The translations under genes and the position numbers were made by a program. The notes under the pieces were generated by a model. The model was not told the origin of the DNA. It searched no databases and saw only the letters and a program-made list of their open reading frames with translations. Below, one piece after another: positions 17,015 through 25,609 of a stretch of DNA of 64,000 nucleotides (positions are counted from its first letter, which is position 1; every line of letters starts with the position of its first letter). Origin of the DNA: Novosphingobium ovatum (GTDB lineage Bacteria; Pseudomonadota; Alphaproteobacteria; Sphingomonadales; Sphingomonadaceae). Where the stretch lies: NCBI RefSeq assembly GCF_009909235.1, contig NZ_JAAAPO010000001.1:62001-126000 (forward strand), in the 5' to 3' direction.

Positions 17015-17937
17015 CCGCGGTGTCTTTACCTGAACACGCGCGCACGGTGCTGATCGTCGACGATGAGCCCGACGCGCTGCGCATGCTGACCCACGCATTG
17101 GAAGGTGCGGAACTGTCGGTGCTGGTGGCCGTGTCCGGCGAGGCGGCGCTGGGCCTGCTGGACCACATCCTGCCCGACCTGATCCTGATGGACGCGATGA
17201 TGCCCGGCATGACCGGTTTCGAGGCCACCATCCGCATCAAGGAACGCGCCGAACTGGCCCATGTGCCGGTGATCTTCATGACTGGCCTGACGCAGGGCGA
17301 ACATGTCGCGCAGGCGCTGGAATCGGGCGGGGCGGACTATGTGCGCAAGCCGGTCGATCTGGCCGAACTGATCGCGCGGGTGAAGATGCATCTGGCCAAG
17401 AGCCGCGCCGCCCACGCCAGCGAGGCCAGTCTGGATGCCACCGGGCGGTTGATGATCGCCACCGATCTGACCGGCCGCCTGTTGTGGTGTACCCCCCGCG
17501 CCGAGGCCTCGATCGCGCGGCTGGAGCCGGGCTGGGACAAGGAGAGCGCCGGCCTGCCCGCCGCGATGGCCCCGCTGGTCGAGCGGCTGTTGGCGCGCGG
17601 GATCAAGCCGGGCGCGACCACGCGGGTCGAGCAGGGCCAAATGATCATCGAGGTGACGGTGGTGGCCGCCTATCGCGAGAACGAGGTGTTGCTGCGGCTG
17701 AACGATCTGGGCCATGAGGACAATATCGCCCGCCTGCGCGACCAGTTGGCGCTGACCCAGCGCGAGGCCGAGGTGTTGCTGTGGGTCGGCTATGGCAAGG
17801 CGAGCAATGACATCTCGGATGTGCTGAACATCTCGCCCCGGACGGTGCAAAAGCATCTGGAGCGGATTTACGTCAAGCTGGGCGTGGAAAAGCGGTCCGC
17901 CGCCGCCGCCATGGCCATTCGCATCATCGGGCAATAG
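17011..17937 (+). CDS. response regulator with LuxR-type DNA-binding domain
   Basis: 308 residues. The receiver (about 10-130) has VDDEPD, phospho-acceptor Asp61 in ILMDAMMPG and Lys in VRKPVD. A middle section of about 100 residues (GRLMIATDLTGRLLW onward) looks like a small PAS-type sensor module. The C-terminal LuxR helix-turn-helix is clear (LTQREAEVLLW, NISPRTVQKHLERIYVKLGV). It is translationally coupled to the hybrid kinase. Being the only DNA-binding regulator within the 37 kb catabolic block, it is the best candidate for controlling that block. Confidence 0.93.
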   Translation: MTAVSLPEHARTVLIVDDEPDALRMLTHALEGAELSVLVAVSGEAALGLLDHILPDLILMDAMMPGMTGFEATIRIKERAELAHVPVIFMTGLTQGEHVAQALESGGADYVRKPVDLAELIARVKMHLAKSRAAHASEASLDATGRLMIATDLTGRLLWCTPRAEASIARLEPGWDKESAGLPAAMAPLVERLLARGIKPGATTRVEQGQMIIEVTVVAAYRENEVLLRLNDLGHEDNIARLRDQLALTQREAEVLLWVGYGKASNDISDVLNISPRTVQKHLERIYVKLGVEKRSAAAAMAIRIIGQ

Positions 17938-18592
17938 GGGCGGGGCAGGCCGGTTGCGCCATGCCCCAGACGTCAAAGGACGCCGGAACGTGGGGACATT
18001 CCGGCGTCACATGCGGTCGGGCTTCGACCATCGGGAAACCGACAGGCCCAGGGCAGCAGGCCAGCCAGTGTTGCACGGCGCCAGAAGGGTCCATGACGCG
18101 CCGTCCAAGGGCAGACGAAACCGGCTTTGCCTGACGACCGTACTCGCTCCGGTCGGGGCAATGCGTGTGGGTCGGGACGGAACCGGCGTCTTCGGCCTGT
18201 AGTCCGCTTTGCAGAAAGGTAAGCGGCCCCGATTGATCGAAGTCCGCATCCAATTCTTGCCCGACATGTATCAGGCAATAGCCGCCACCATCTGAAAGGG
18301 GGCATCCTCTCCAATGTTTTAGTGGCGGCTTTTGCCTGCCTGGCGTTCTCGTCTGCGCCATGGACAGTAATACTCGGACAATTTGTCCCTCACAAGAGTA
18401 AATCGTTGCTGCAGCGCGGAAATTCGGCATTTTTCCAGTGTGCGCCCGCGTTGCGGCGGCGCGTCATCGGGGGCATGCCTGACCGACTGGCGGTGAGGGC
18501 GCGGTGGCGCGATTGCCGCACCCGATGCCGCTATCAAGCTGTCGCCAAAGGGAACCGGTGGCATCACGCACCGGGCCGGGTGGAGATTGGCG
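17938..18592. other. 655-base region without a recognised gene
   Basis: It lies between the response regulator and an alpha/beta hydrolase gene. Short open frames occur on both strands (for example 17924-18430 on the minus strand), but none has a domain I recognise or a good ribosome site, and their residues look like random translation. The left end holds a hairpin (17979-18008). The middle (18200-18440) is visibly less GC-rich than the flanks. It may be the remains of a lost gene, a regulatory RNA or a long leader. Confidence 0.5.
17979..18008 (+). terminator. hairpin after the two-component pair
   Basis: GACGCCGGAA pairs perfectly with TTCCGGCGTC around a 10-base loop, 41 bases after the response regulator stop. 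No T run follows, so it may be an mRNA 3' end stabiliser or a weak terminator. Confidence 0.55.
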
Positions 18593-19612
18593 ATGACGCA
18601 GACACAGCAGGACGGCCCAAGGGCGGGCGGATTACGGCGCGTGATCAATGGGTTGGCATGGGGTGTGGGGGGCGTGGTGGTGGCCGGCGCGGCGATCATC
18701 GGCACGCAGCGCGCCGGGCTGTGGAACCCCAGCTATGACGCTGTCATGGCCAAACATTTCACCCCGCCTTCCAAATTCGTCATGGTCGGCGATGTCAAAC
18801 TGCACGTCCGCGACGAAGGCCCCGCCGACGCGCCGGTGGTGCTGATGCTGCATTCGTCCATGTCCAATCTGCGGATCTGGGACGGCTGGGCCGATCAATT
18901 CAAAGGCAAATATCGCGTGATTCGGCTGGACTGGCCGCCCTATGGCCTGTCGGTCGATCCCCATCCGGCGCAGGGCATGCCGGGGGTGATCGCTTTGCTG
19001 GAAAAGTTTGTGGCGCAGGAAAAGCTGCCGCCGTTTGTCATCGTCGCCAGTTCATCAGGCGCGACGATCGCCACGTTGTACACCGCGCGCCATCCCGATC
19101 AGGTGCGCGCGCTGGCACTCTCCACCCTGCCGCTGCGCGCGCCTCCGCCTACCCCGATGCCGCCGGTCGTGGCCGGGCTGTTCTGGCTGCACGAAAATGT
19201 CGTGCCCAACTATCAGGCGCGCTATTTCTATCAGCACTCGCTGGCCAGTCTGTATGGCCGCCCCGAACGGCTGACGCCTGAAACGGTGGACTGGTATTAC
19301 GAGACGAACAACATTCCCGGCGGCTTTGCCCGCGTAAAGGCCTATTACACCGCCAACACCAAGGGCGTGTGGAAGACCGGCGCGGACAAACAGGCGGCGG
19401 CGGTGCATGTGCCGATCCTGTTGCAATGGGGCGACCGTGACATCGTTCTGCCGGTCGACCGCGCGGACGAGGCGCGCAAGATGTTTGCCAACGCGCCGAT
19501 GCAGATCATCCATTACCCCGATGTGGGGCATTACCCGATGCTGGAACTGCCCAAGGAGACGGGGGCCGATCTGGTCAAGTTCATCGACGCACTGCCCGCG
19601 CCCAAGCCATAG
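18593..19612 (+). CDS. membrane-anchored alpha/beta hydrolase
   Basis: 339 residues. An N-terminal hydrophobic segment (about 20-40) after a basic stretch suggests a signal anchor or uncleaved signal. The hydrolase core has an elbow VASSSGA (Ser nucleophile with Ala at the first Gly position), Asp in WGDRDIVLP and His in DVGHYPMLE, so the triad is complete. GGAG 7 bases before the ATG fixes the start. It could be an esterase or a C-C hydrolase of the meta-cleavage type. It is isolated between a gap of 650 bases and a convergent MFS gene, likely a single-gene transcript. Confidence 0.85.
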   Translation: MTQTQQDGPRAGGLRRVINGLAWGVGGVVVAGAAIIGTQRAGLWNPSYDAVMAKHFTPPSKFVMVGDVKLHVRDEGPADAPVVLMLHSSMSNLRIWDGWADQFKGKYRVIRLDWPPYGLSVDPHPAQGMPGVIALLEKFVAQEKLPPFVIVASSSGATIATLYTARHPDQVRALALSTLPLRAPPPTPMPPVVAGLFWLHENVVPNYQARYFYQHSLASLYGRPERLTPETVDWYYETNNIPGGFARVKAYYTANTKGVWKTGADKQAAAVHVPILLQWGDRDIVLPVDRADEARKMFANAPMQIIHYPDVGHYPMLELPKETGADLVKFIDALPAPKP

Positions 19613-19619
19613 GCGCAAC

Positions 19620-19647
19620 GGGGGAGGGCCTGGGTGGCGCCTCCCCC
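19620..19647. terminator. hairpin between convergent genes
   Basis: GGGGGAGG (19620-19627) pairs with CCTCCCCC (19640-19647) across a 12-base loop, between two convergent stop codons. There is no T run on either strand, so function as a terminator is uncertain. Confidence 0.4.
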
Positions 19648-19653
19648 TCAGGA

Positions 19654-20904
19654 TCAATCGGCAAACCGCCGGTATTTGCCCAGCAGCAGGAACAGCGCCG
19701 CGCTGGGCACCAGAATATAGGCCGACAGCGTCAGGATGTGGTGGAAATTGCCAAAGGCATCATGATCGCGGCCAAAGAACATCGGCGAAATGCCCGCGCC
19801 CAGCGCAAAGCAGATATACAGCAGGCCATAGATCCCGCCATAGCGGCGCAGGCCGAAATAGCGCGCGACAAAGAAGGCCACCGCGTCATATTCGATACCC
19901 AGCGCAAAGGAGAGCGTGAACACCGCCGCCGCCGCCATGCCGGGGCTCAGCGCGCCGCTGGCGAAATACAGGAACGAGATCGCCGGCAGCGAGAGCACGA
20001 CAAAGGCCACCGCCGGCGCCCAGATGCGGTCCAGCAGGAAGCCGCCCACCAGCCGCCCCGTCATCGAGGCCAGCCCCATCAGCGGGGCGATCGCCATCAC
20101 CTGCACCGGGGTCAACCCGCCGTCTTTCAGGATCAGTTCCATGTTGGGCACCGGCCCGCCCAGCGCAAAGGACACCGGCACCAGCGCCAGCGCCATCAGC
20201 CAGAACCGATAGTCGCGCAGCGCCTCGGCCAGCGTCAGGCCGGGGCGTTCGGCCGGGGCGTGTTCGGCCCCGTGCGATCCGGTGTCATCCTCGCGGTAGA
20301 GGAACCAGGCCGCCGGCCAGGCCAGCGCGATCGGCAACAGGCCCAGCGCGACAAAGCTGGTCTGCCAGCCGTATTTGGCGATCATCACCGCCACAAACGG
20401 TTTGCCAAAGATGCCGAACAGCCCCGTGCCCGTCATCGACAGGCCCAGCGCCAGCCCCTTGGCCTTGTCAAAGGCGCGGTTGACGCCGCGGGTAAAGGTG
20501 ATCGGCAGCGTGGCCGACCCCACCAGCGCGATCAGCGCCCATGTCACGTAATAGCGCGTCAGCGATCCGTCTGACAGCGCCAGCGTGCAAAAGCCCGCGC
20601 CCCACAGCGGAATGGCCCAGAGCACCACGCGCCGCGCGCCGATGCGTTCGGCCAGCGCGCCTGACATGGGGCCCGCCACCAGCGTGACCAGCATGATGAT
20701 CGTCATGCAGGTCATGATCTGGCCCACGCCCCAGCCGAACTGGCTGGCCAGATGCGGCGCGAACAGGCCCATCGAATAGGTCGGCATCGCCGCCTGACCC
20801 AGCCCGATTCCCAGCACCGAGGCCGCGATGATGCCCCATCCCCGCCGGAATTCGTCCTTTGCGCTGAGGGGCGGGGTGATCGTGTCAGGCATAGGCGTGG
20901 TCAT
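19654..20904 (-). CDS. MFS transporter (anion/oxalate-formate or monocarboxylate-like)
   Basis: 416 residues, about 12 membrane segments with a central polar loop near residues 210-225. Features such as SGALAERIGARRV after helix 2 and a GRLVGGFLLDR in the second half are those of the oxalate/formate and monocarboxylate porter groups of the MFS. The ATG (MTTPMPDTI) was chosen over a 63-codon upstream extension that contains no plausible protein. It is divergent from the GHHTG-type hydrolase operon with 187 bases between. It probably moves an organic acid of the pathway. Confidence 0.85.
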   Translation of the reverse strand: MTTPMPDTITPPLSAKDEFRRGWGIIAASVLGIGLGQAAMPTYSMGLFAPHLASQFGWGVGQIMTCMTIIMLVTLVAGPMSGALAERIGARRVVLWAIPLWGAGFCTLALSDGSLTRYYVTWALIALVGSATLPITFTRGVNRAFDKAKGLALGLSMTGTGLFGIFGKPFVAVMIAKYGWQTSFVALGLLPIALAWPAAWFLYREDDTGSHGAEHAPAERPGLTLAEALRDYRFWLMALALVPVSFALGGPVPNMELILKDGGLTPVQVMAIAPLMGLASMTGRLVGGFLLDRIWAPAVAFVVLSLPAISFLYFASGALSPGMAAAAVFTLSFALGIEYDAVAFFVARYFGLRRYGGIYGLLYICFALGAGISPMFFGRDHDAFGNFHHILTLSAYILVPSAALFLLLGKYRRFAD

Positions 20905-21091
20905 TGGCCCCCCATAGGGATGGATGCGGATCAAGCTGCCAGTGGTGGCCCATGCCGCGCAAGGCGCAACGCGCGGCTCCCCCGCGCTCCGCTGGGCGGA
21001 TAAAATGCCCGCCCTATGGATATACCCTGCCCGGTCATGCCATCGTTGCGGGCATACAGGCGGGCCTACCGCCTTGGGGAGACATTGCAGC

Positions 21092-21919
21092 ATGCGTCGC
21101 GCCTATGCCGATGGCCGCTTTGGCCAGATCCATTATCAGTACGCCCCGGCCGATCAGTGCGCCCCCGATGCGCGCCCGGTGGTGCTGATGCATCAGGCGA
21201 TCATGGCCAGTGGTCAGTTTGACTATGTCTTTGCGCCGCTGATTGCGGGCGGGTTGCGCCCCATCGCCATCGACATGCCCGGCTTTGGCCTGTCGGACGC
21301 GCCTGCCACACAGCCCGCGATCGAGGATTACGCCACCTGCATCGCGCCGGTGCTGGACGCGCTGGGGATCGGGCGCACGGCGCTGGTTGGCCATCACACC
21401 GGCGCGCTGGTCTCGACCGAGTTTGCGCTGGCCCATCCCGAACGCGTCGAGGCGCTGGTGATCCACGGGCCGATGATCCTGTCGGACGAGGAACGCGCCC
21501 ACTGGACCGCCGAGATCTGCACCCGCGAACGCGCCTTCCGCGCCGAGCCCGAGGGCGCGCATCTGGTCAACGTGGCCAAGATCCGCGAATTCTATGCCGA
21601 GGGCACAATCAGCCCCGACCGCATCACCGATTACGTGGTGCAGGCGATGCAGGCGTACCGCATGGGTGCCTATGCCTATGGTCATGCGGCGGCCTTTGCC
21701 TATGAACACACCGGGCCTTTGGGCGATATCAAGGTGCCGACCATGCTGTTGAGCAACACCGGCGACATGACCCACCCGTGGGCCGAAACGGCGGCCAAGA
21801 TGTTCCCGCATTTCGCCTTTGCCGCAGTGGAGGGTGGCGGGATCGACATCTGCGATCAGGCGCCCGACGCATGGGCCGGCCATATCGTCGATTTCGTCCG
21901 CAAGGTCGCGCAGGGGTGA
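21092..21919 (+). CDS. alpha/beta-hydrolase-fold protein lacking the Ser-His catalytic pair
   Basis: 275 residues with the overall alpha/beta-hydrolase order: MHQAIMASGQF where the oxyanion HG motif normally sits, DMPGFGLSD, the elbow, and LLSNTGDMTHPW carrying the acid. At the elbow the sequence is VGHHTGA, putting His102 at the nucleophile position instead of Ser. At the place of the catalytic His, the usual GGGH is GGGID. It is therefore either a non-hydrolytic member (lyase, dioxygenase-like or binding protein) or uses different chemistry. The start has GGGGAG 10 bases upstream. The next gene starts on its stop codon, so three small genes from here to 23147 form a coupled unit. Confidence 0.83.
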   Translation: MRRAYADGRFGQIHYQYAPADQCAPDARPVVLMHQAIMASGQFDYVFAPLIAGGLRPIAIDMPGFGLSDAPATQPAIEDYATCIAPVLDALGIGRTALVGHHTGALVSTEFALAHPERVEALVIHGPMILSDEERAHWTAEICTRERAFRAEPEGAHLVNVAKIREFYAEGTISPDRITDYVVQAMQAYRMGAYAYGHAAAFAYEHTGPLGDIKVPTMLLSNTGDMTHPWAETAAKMFPHFAFAAVEGGGIDICDQAPDAWAGHIVDFVRKVAQG

Positions 21920-22635
21920 GCGCAGGCGAGGCCTCCCAGACGCAGGCTTTCCCGATCCGCATCACGCGCGGGCGCATCGCCTATCGCGATGCAGATGGGG
22001 GTGAAACGGGGCGCGAATGGTTCGACCTGTGCCATTGGGGCGCGGGCGGTGCGGGCGGCCATCTGTTGCGCGCGCTATGCGTGATGGATGACGTGGGCCT
22101 GATCCGCGATGTGACGATTGCCATGGACGGGCAATGGCGGCCGGTGGACGGCCATTGCCGGTTGCTGCGCGCGGCGGACCCCGGCGTGATGACGTTTCAT
22201 GTGGGCGCTGATGCGGTGCGCGTGCATGCCCATGGCCCTTCGGGCGAAGCCCCGGTGCAGGAGATCGCCACCACTGGCCCGCTGCCCTATCTGGGGCTGC
22301 ACCCGCTGATGGGGGACGCGCTGATCGTACAGCAACGCGGGGTTGACGCGCCGGGGGAATACCGCCCGATTGCCGCGATCACCAATTCCGTCTCGCCCAA
22401 TGGCGACGAGGCGGTGGGCGCGCAGGCGATCACCATCGATGCCGCCTATGTCGGGGCAGAGCTGGTGACGGTGGCGGCAGGGACCTTTGCCGCGCGGCGC
22501 TATGCCCTGCGCTGGCGGGCGGACTGGCCCGCCGCCGATCTGTGGGTGCGGGCCAGCGATGGCGTGTTCCTGCTGATGCGCTGGGCGCTGACGCCCGCGT
22601 GGTTCGAACTGGCGCAAGTGCAGGAGCATGGCTGA
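21916..22635 (+). CDS. conserved-looking hypothetical protein
   Basis: 239 residues starting with GTG overlapping the previous stop (GTGA); an ATG overlap (TGATG) joins it to the next gene. I do not recognise a family. The sequence is soluble, with repeated beta-strand patterns (ITRGRIAYRDADGG, AGTFAARRYALRW, DLWVRASDGVFLLMRW), reminiscent of lipocalin or DUF3108-type beta barrels that bind hydrophobic ligands. Tight coupling on both sides indicates that it works with the hydrolase-fold protein and the VOC protein. Confidence 0.7.
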   Translation: MSAGEASQTQAFPIRITRGRIAYRDADGGETGREWFDLCHWGAGGAGGHLLRALCVMDDVGLIRDVTIAMDGQWRPVDGHCRLLRAADPGVMTFHVGADAVRVHAHGPSGEAPVQEIATTGPLPYLGLHPLMGDALIVQQRGVDAPGEYRPIAAITNSVSPNGDEAVGAQAITIDAAYVGAELVTVAAGTFAARRYALRWRADWPAADLWVRASDGVFLLMRWALTPAWFELAQVQEHG

Positions 22636-23147
22636 TGGCTGAGCCTTCCCCCCGCGTCTCCTCACTGATCCGGGCGACCTTGTTCGTGCGCGATCTGGAT
22701 CGCTCGGCCGCGTTCTATGCCGCGCTGGGGTTTGACAGCGTCTATTATCAAGGGACGCTGCATGACCCCTCGGCCAGCCAGATATTGGGCTTTGCCGATC
22801 ATGGCCCGTTGAGCGTGCGCATCGTCAAACCCGCCGCCCATGCCGCCAATTACGGGATGATCGGGCTGTTCCTGATCGATCCGGCATTGACGCCCGATGT
22901 TGTGCCGCCCGCCACCGGCCCGGCGCGCGTGGGAGAGGTGGCGCTGATTTTCTACATCACCGACATGGCCGCCACATTGGCCGCATTGCGGGCGGCGGGG
23001 GCCACATGGTCGCCCGCGCCGCAATTGTTCGTGATGGCCCACCGCGCACAGGCCGAGGTCTGCCTGCGCGATCCCGATGGCGTGTTGATCAACCTGGTCG
23101 AAACCGACCCGGCCGAACAGCACCTGACCGGGCAGGAGGGGGCGTGA
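22635..23147 (+). CDS. VOC-family protein
   Basis: 170 residues with two beta-alpha-beta-beta-beta repeats of the glyoxalase fold: TLFVRDLDRSAAFYAALGF at the start and IFYITDMAATLAALRAAG in the middle. The usual first His is replaced (IRATLFV), and in the second half VCLRDPDGVLINLVE supplies a Glu, so metal binding may be incomplete. It is the last gene of the coupled trio. It could be an isomerase, a resistance-like binding protein or a degenerate dioxygenase. Confidence 0.82.
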   Translation: MAEPSPRVSSLIRATLFVRDLDRSAAFYAALGFDSVYYQGTLHDPSASQILGFADHGPLSVRIVKPAAHAANYGMIGLFLIDPALTPDVVPPATGPARVGEVALIFYITDMAATLAALRAAGATWSPAPQLFVMAHRAQAEVCLRDPDGVLINLVETDPAEQHLTGQEGA

Positions 23148-23265
23148 GCCCGATTATCCAAACGTATGCCGCAGTTGCGAAGGGGGCTTGCCTATCGCGG
23201 CCCGCTTGCGCCAGCATCAACCCCATGACCGGGGGTCGCAAAACCGGTCCGGACAGGAACAGGAC

Positions 23266-24666
23266 ATGAGCCACAAAGACGATGCCGTCCCGTTGAACAT
23301 CGTGCTGCGCTATGGCGTGGGGCAGATGGGCGCACAGGTGTTTCGCGATACGCCCGCGGTGCTGTTGCCGCTGTTCATGACCACCATGCTGGGGGTTCCG
23401 GCGTGGCTGGCGGGGCTGGTGGTGCTGGTGCCCAAGCTGTGGCTGATCGTCTGCGATCCGCTGGTGGGCGCGTGGTCGGACCGGGTAAAGCCGCTGTTCG
23501 GGCGCACGCCCTTCCTCATCGGAGGCGCGCTGGGCACCTCGCTGGGCTTTGTCGCGCTGTTCATGATGACCAATTATCCCAGCTATTGGGTGGCGGCGGC
23601 GGCCACTTGCGCGCTGTTCTTTGTCGCGTCCACGGCCTTCAGCATCTATTCGGTGCCCTATCTGGCGATCGCGGCGGAACTGTCGCATGACTCGCATCAG
23701 CGCAACCGGATCATGGTGCTGCGCATGTTCTTTGCCACCTTTGGCGTGTTGCTGGGGGTGGGCGCGCCGCAATTGCTGATCGCCCATTTCGGCGGCGGAG
23801 CCAGCGGCTGGCACGGCATGGCGCTGGTGCTGGGGGCGGTATGCCTTGGCTCGATGCTGATCACGGCCAGCGGCATGCGGCAGGTGCAATTGATCAGCGC
23901 GGGGTCCGTCCCCGGCGGCCTGTGGAAGCAGTTGCAGCCGGTGCGCGCGAACAAGCCCTATATGACGCTGCTCTCGACGACGATCATCTCGAACGTGGCG
24001 CAGGCCAGTTCGTACACCGTCATCAGCTTCATGTTCCTGTATGCGATTGACGCGATCTGGCTGATCCTGCCGTTCATCCTGACGATGTCCACCTTTGCCC
24101 TGCTGGCGCAGCCGCTGTGGCTGTGGCTGCCGCAAAAGATCGGCAAGCCGCGCGCCTATGTCGGGGCCTCGCTGGTATGGGCGGCGATCACGGTGACGTG
24201 GTTCTGGGTCAAGCCGGGCGATGATGTGCTGGTCACGCTGCCGGGCGGTTTTGCGCTGGCCACGCAGCATGTGCTGGTGCTGGCGCGCGCGGCGGTGATC
24301 GGCATGGTCAATGGCGGCTTCATCCTGCTGGCGCTTTCGATGATGACCGACACGGTGGATTATCAGCGCCGCTCGACCGGATCGGCGAACGAGGGCGTGT
24401 TCGCGGGTCTGTATTCCGCCATGGAAAAGCTGGCCTTTGCCATGGGGCCGGTGATTGCCGGTCTGGTGATGAGCGCCTTCGGCTTTGTCTCCTCGACCGA
24501 GGGCGCGATCCAGCAGTCGCCCAGCGCGATCCATGGCATCGTGCTGCTCTACAGCCTGATCCCGGCGGCGGGGCAGTTGCTGGCGCTGGTGGTGTTCAGC
24601 CGTTATCGCCTGCCTGAATTCACCCAGTTTGGCGTGGCCAGCACCGCGCAGGCAGCGGCCGAATGA
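23266..24666 (+). CDS. GPH-family (glycoside-pentoside-hexuronide) cation symporter
   Basis: 466 residues, about 12 membrane segments. The N-terminal DTPAVLLPLFMTTMLG and the conserved DPLVGAWSDRVKPLFGRTPF segment are diagnostic of the MFS_2/GPH group, which takes up sugars and glycosides with Na+ or H+. ACAGGAACAGG precedes the ATG. The SDR gene overlaps its stop by 4 bases. With the TonB receptor 1 kb downstream it could be the inner-membrane partner of an outer-membrane uptake route for a glycoside or terpenoid-like compound. Confidence 0.9.
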   Translation: MSHKDDAVPLNIVLRYGVGQMGAQVFRDTPAVLLPLFMTTMLGVPAWLAGLVVLVPKLWLIVCDPLVGAWSDRVKPLFGRTPFLIGGALGTSLGFVALFMMTNYPSYWVAAAATCALFFVASTAFSIYSVPYLAIAAELSHDSHQRNRIMVLRMFFATFGVLLGVGAPQLLIAHFGGGASGWHGMALVLGAVCLGSMLITASGMRQVQLISAGSVPGGLWKQLQPVRANKPYMTLLSTTIISNVAQASSYTVISFMFLYAIDAIWLILPFILTMSTFALLAQPLWLWLPQKIGKPRAYVGASLVWAAITVTWFWVKPGDDVLVTLPGGFALATQHVLVLARAAVIGMVNGGFILLALSMMTDTVDYQRRSTGSANEGVFAGLYSAMEKLAFAMGPVIAGLVMSAFGFVSSTEGAIQQSPSAIHGIVLLYSLIPAAGQLLALVVFSRYRLPEFTQFGVASTAQAAAE

Positions 24667-25427
24667 GCGGCCGGTTTGCCGGGCACTCGGTGCTGGTGAC
24701 GGGTGCATGCGGCGGGTTGGGCCGGGCGATCTGTGCTGATTTTGCCGCACAGGGCGCGCGGGTGTTTGCCGCCGATCTGGATGGCGCGGCCGCCGATGCG
24801 CTGGCAGGCGAACTGGGCGGCGGGGCGGTGGGTTTGACGCTGGATGTCACCGACGAGGCGCAGTGGCAGGCCGCCATTGCGGCCGTTGTGGCTCAGGCCG
24901 GGCGGCTGGATGTGCTGGTCAACAACGCCGGGATCTTTGTCCCCAATGTGCCGTTTACCGACATGCCGCTGGACCTGTGGCGGCAGCATATGGCGGTGAA
25001 TGCCGATGGCACGTTTTTGGGGTGCAAGCATGGCATTCTGGCCATGCGCGGGGCCGGGCAGGGGGCGATTGTCAATGTCGCGTCCGGCATGGCCATCACC
25101 GCCATGGCGCAGGCGGGCGCCTATTGCGCGTCCAAGGCGGCGGTGCTGATGACCACCCGCGTCGCCGCGCGGGCGGCCGGGCCTGATGGCATCACCGTCA
25201 ACGCCGTTCTGCCGGGCGCGGTGCCCACCCCCATGCTGATGGGCAATCTGCGCGAAGGTCAGGCCGAGGCGGACATGCTGGGCATGATGGCGTCCTATGC
25301 CGCGATGGGCCGGCTGGCCAGCGCGGGCGACATTGCCCATGCGGTGCTGATGCTGGCCGATCCGGCGTCACGCGCGATCACGGGGGTGGCTTTGCCGGTG
25401 GATTGCGGGACGTTGCCCGGCAGTTAA
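24663..25427 (+). CDS. SDR-family oxidoreductase
   Basis: 254 residues, with TGACGGLG for nucleotide binding, NNAG, a Ser in ASGMAI and YCASK in the active site, ending in PVDCGTLPGS. ATGA overlap with the GPH symporter gene shows coupling. It is the third classical SDR of the cluster. The first oxidation of an imported alcohol is a plausible job, but no sequence feature tells the substrate. Confidence 0.92.
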   Translation: MSGRFAGHSVLVTGACGGLGRAICADFAAQGARVFAADLDGAAADALAGELGGGAVGLTLDVTDEAQWQAAIAAVVAQAGRLDVLVNNAGIFVPNVPFTDMPLDLWRQHMAVNADGTFLGCKHGILAMRGAGQGAIVNVASGMAITAMAQAGAYCASKAAVLMTTRVAARAAGPDGITVNAVLPGAVPTPMLMGNLREGQAEADMLGMMASYAAMGRLASAGDIAHAVLMLADPASRAITGVALPVDCGTLPGS

Positions 25428-25471
25428 AGTAACGCGCATGGATGAATGCGGCATGGTAAAGTTGCCATCCG

Positions 25472-25512
25472 TTGCACTTATGTCCATTTGGTATAACATA
25501 TAAAAATAAGTG
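25472..25512 (+). promoter_or_regulatory. candidate promoter and inverted repeat upstream of the TonB receptor
   Basis: TTGCAC (25472-25477) and TAACAT (25494-25499) are spaced 16 bases apart in an unusually A/T-rich stretch of this GC-rich window. CACTTAT (25475-25481) and ATAAGTG (25506-25512) form a 7-base inverted repeat around the -10 element, a good place for a repressor or activator. The start codon lies about 100 bases downstream. Confidence 0.5.
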
Positions 25513-25609
25513 ATCGCAGGGCGAATAACACCATCCCCACACGTGGCGCGCGGCGGGCGCTGAGGCAGTCTGTCATCATAGTGCAATGCAACATAACGGG
25601 GAGTACACC

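Noticed and set aside
17924..18430. A minus-strand protein of 168 residues in the gene-less gap.
   Set aside because: No domain, no ribosome site and it overlaps the end of the response regulator; listed only as part of the unexplained region.
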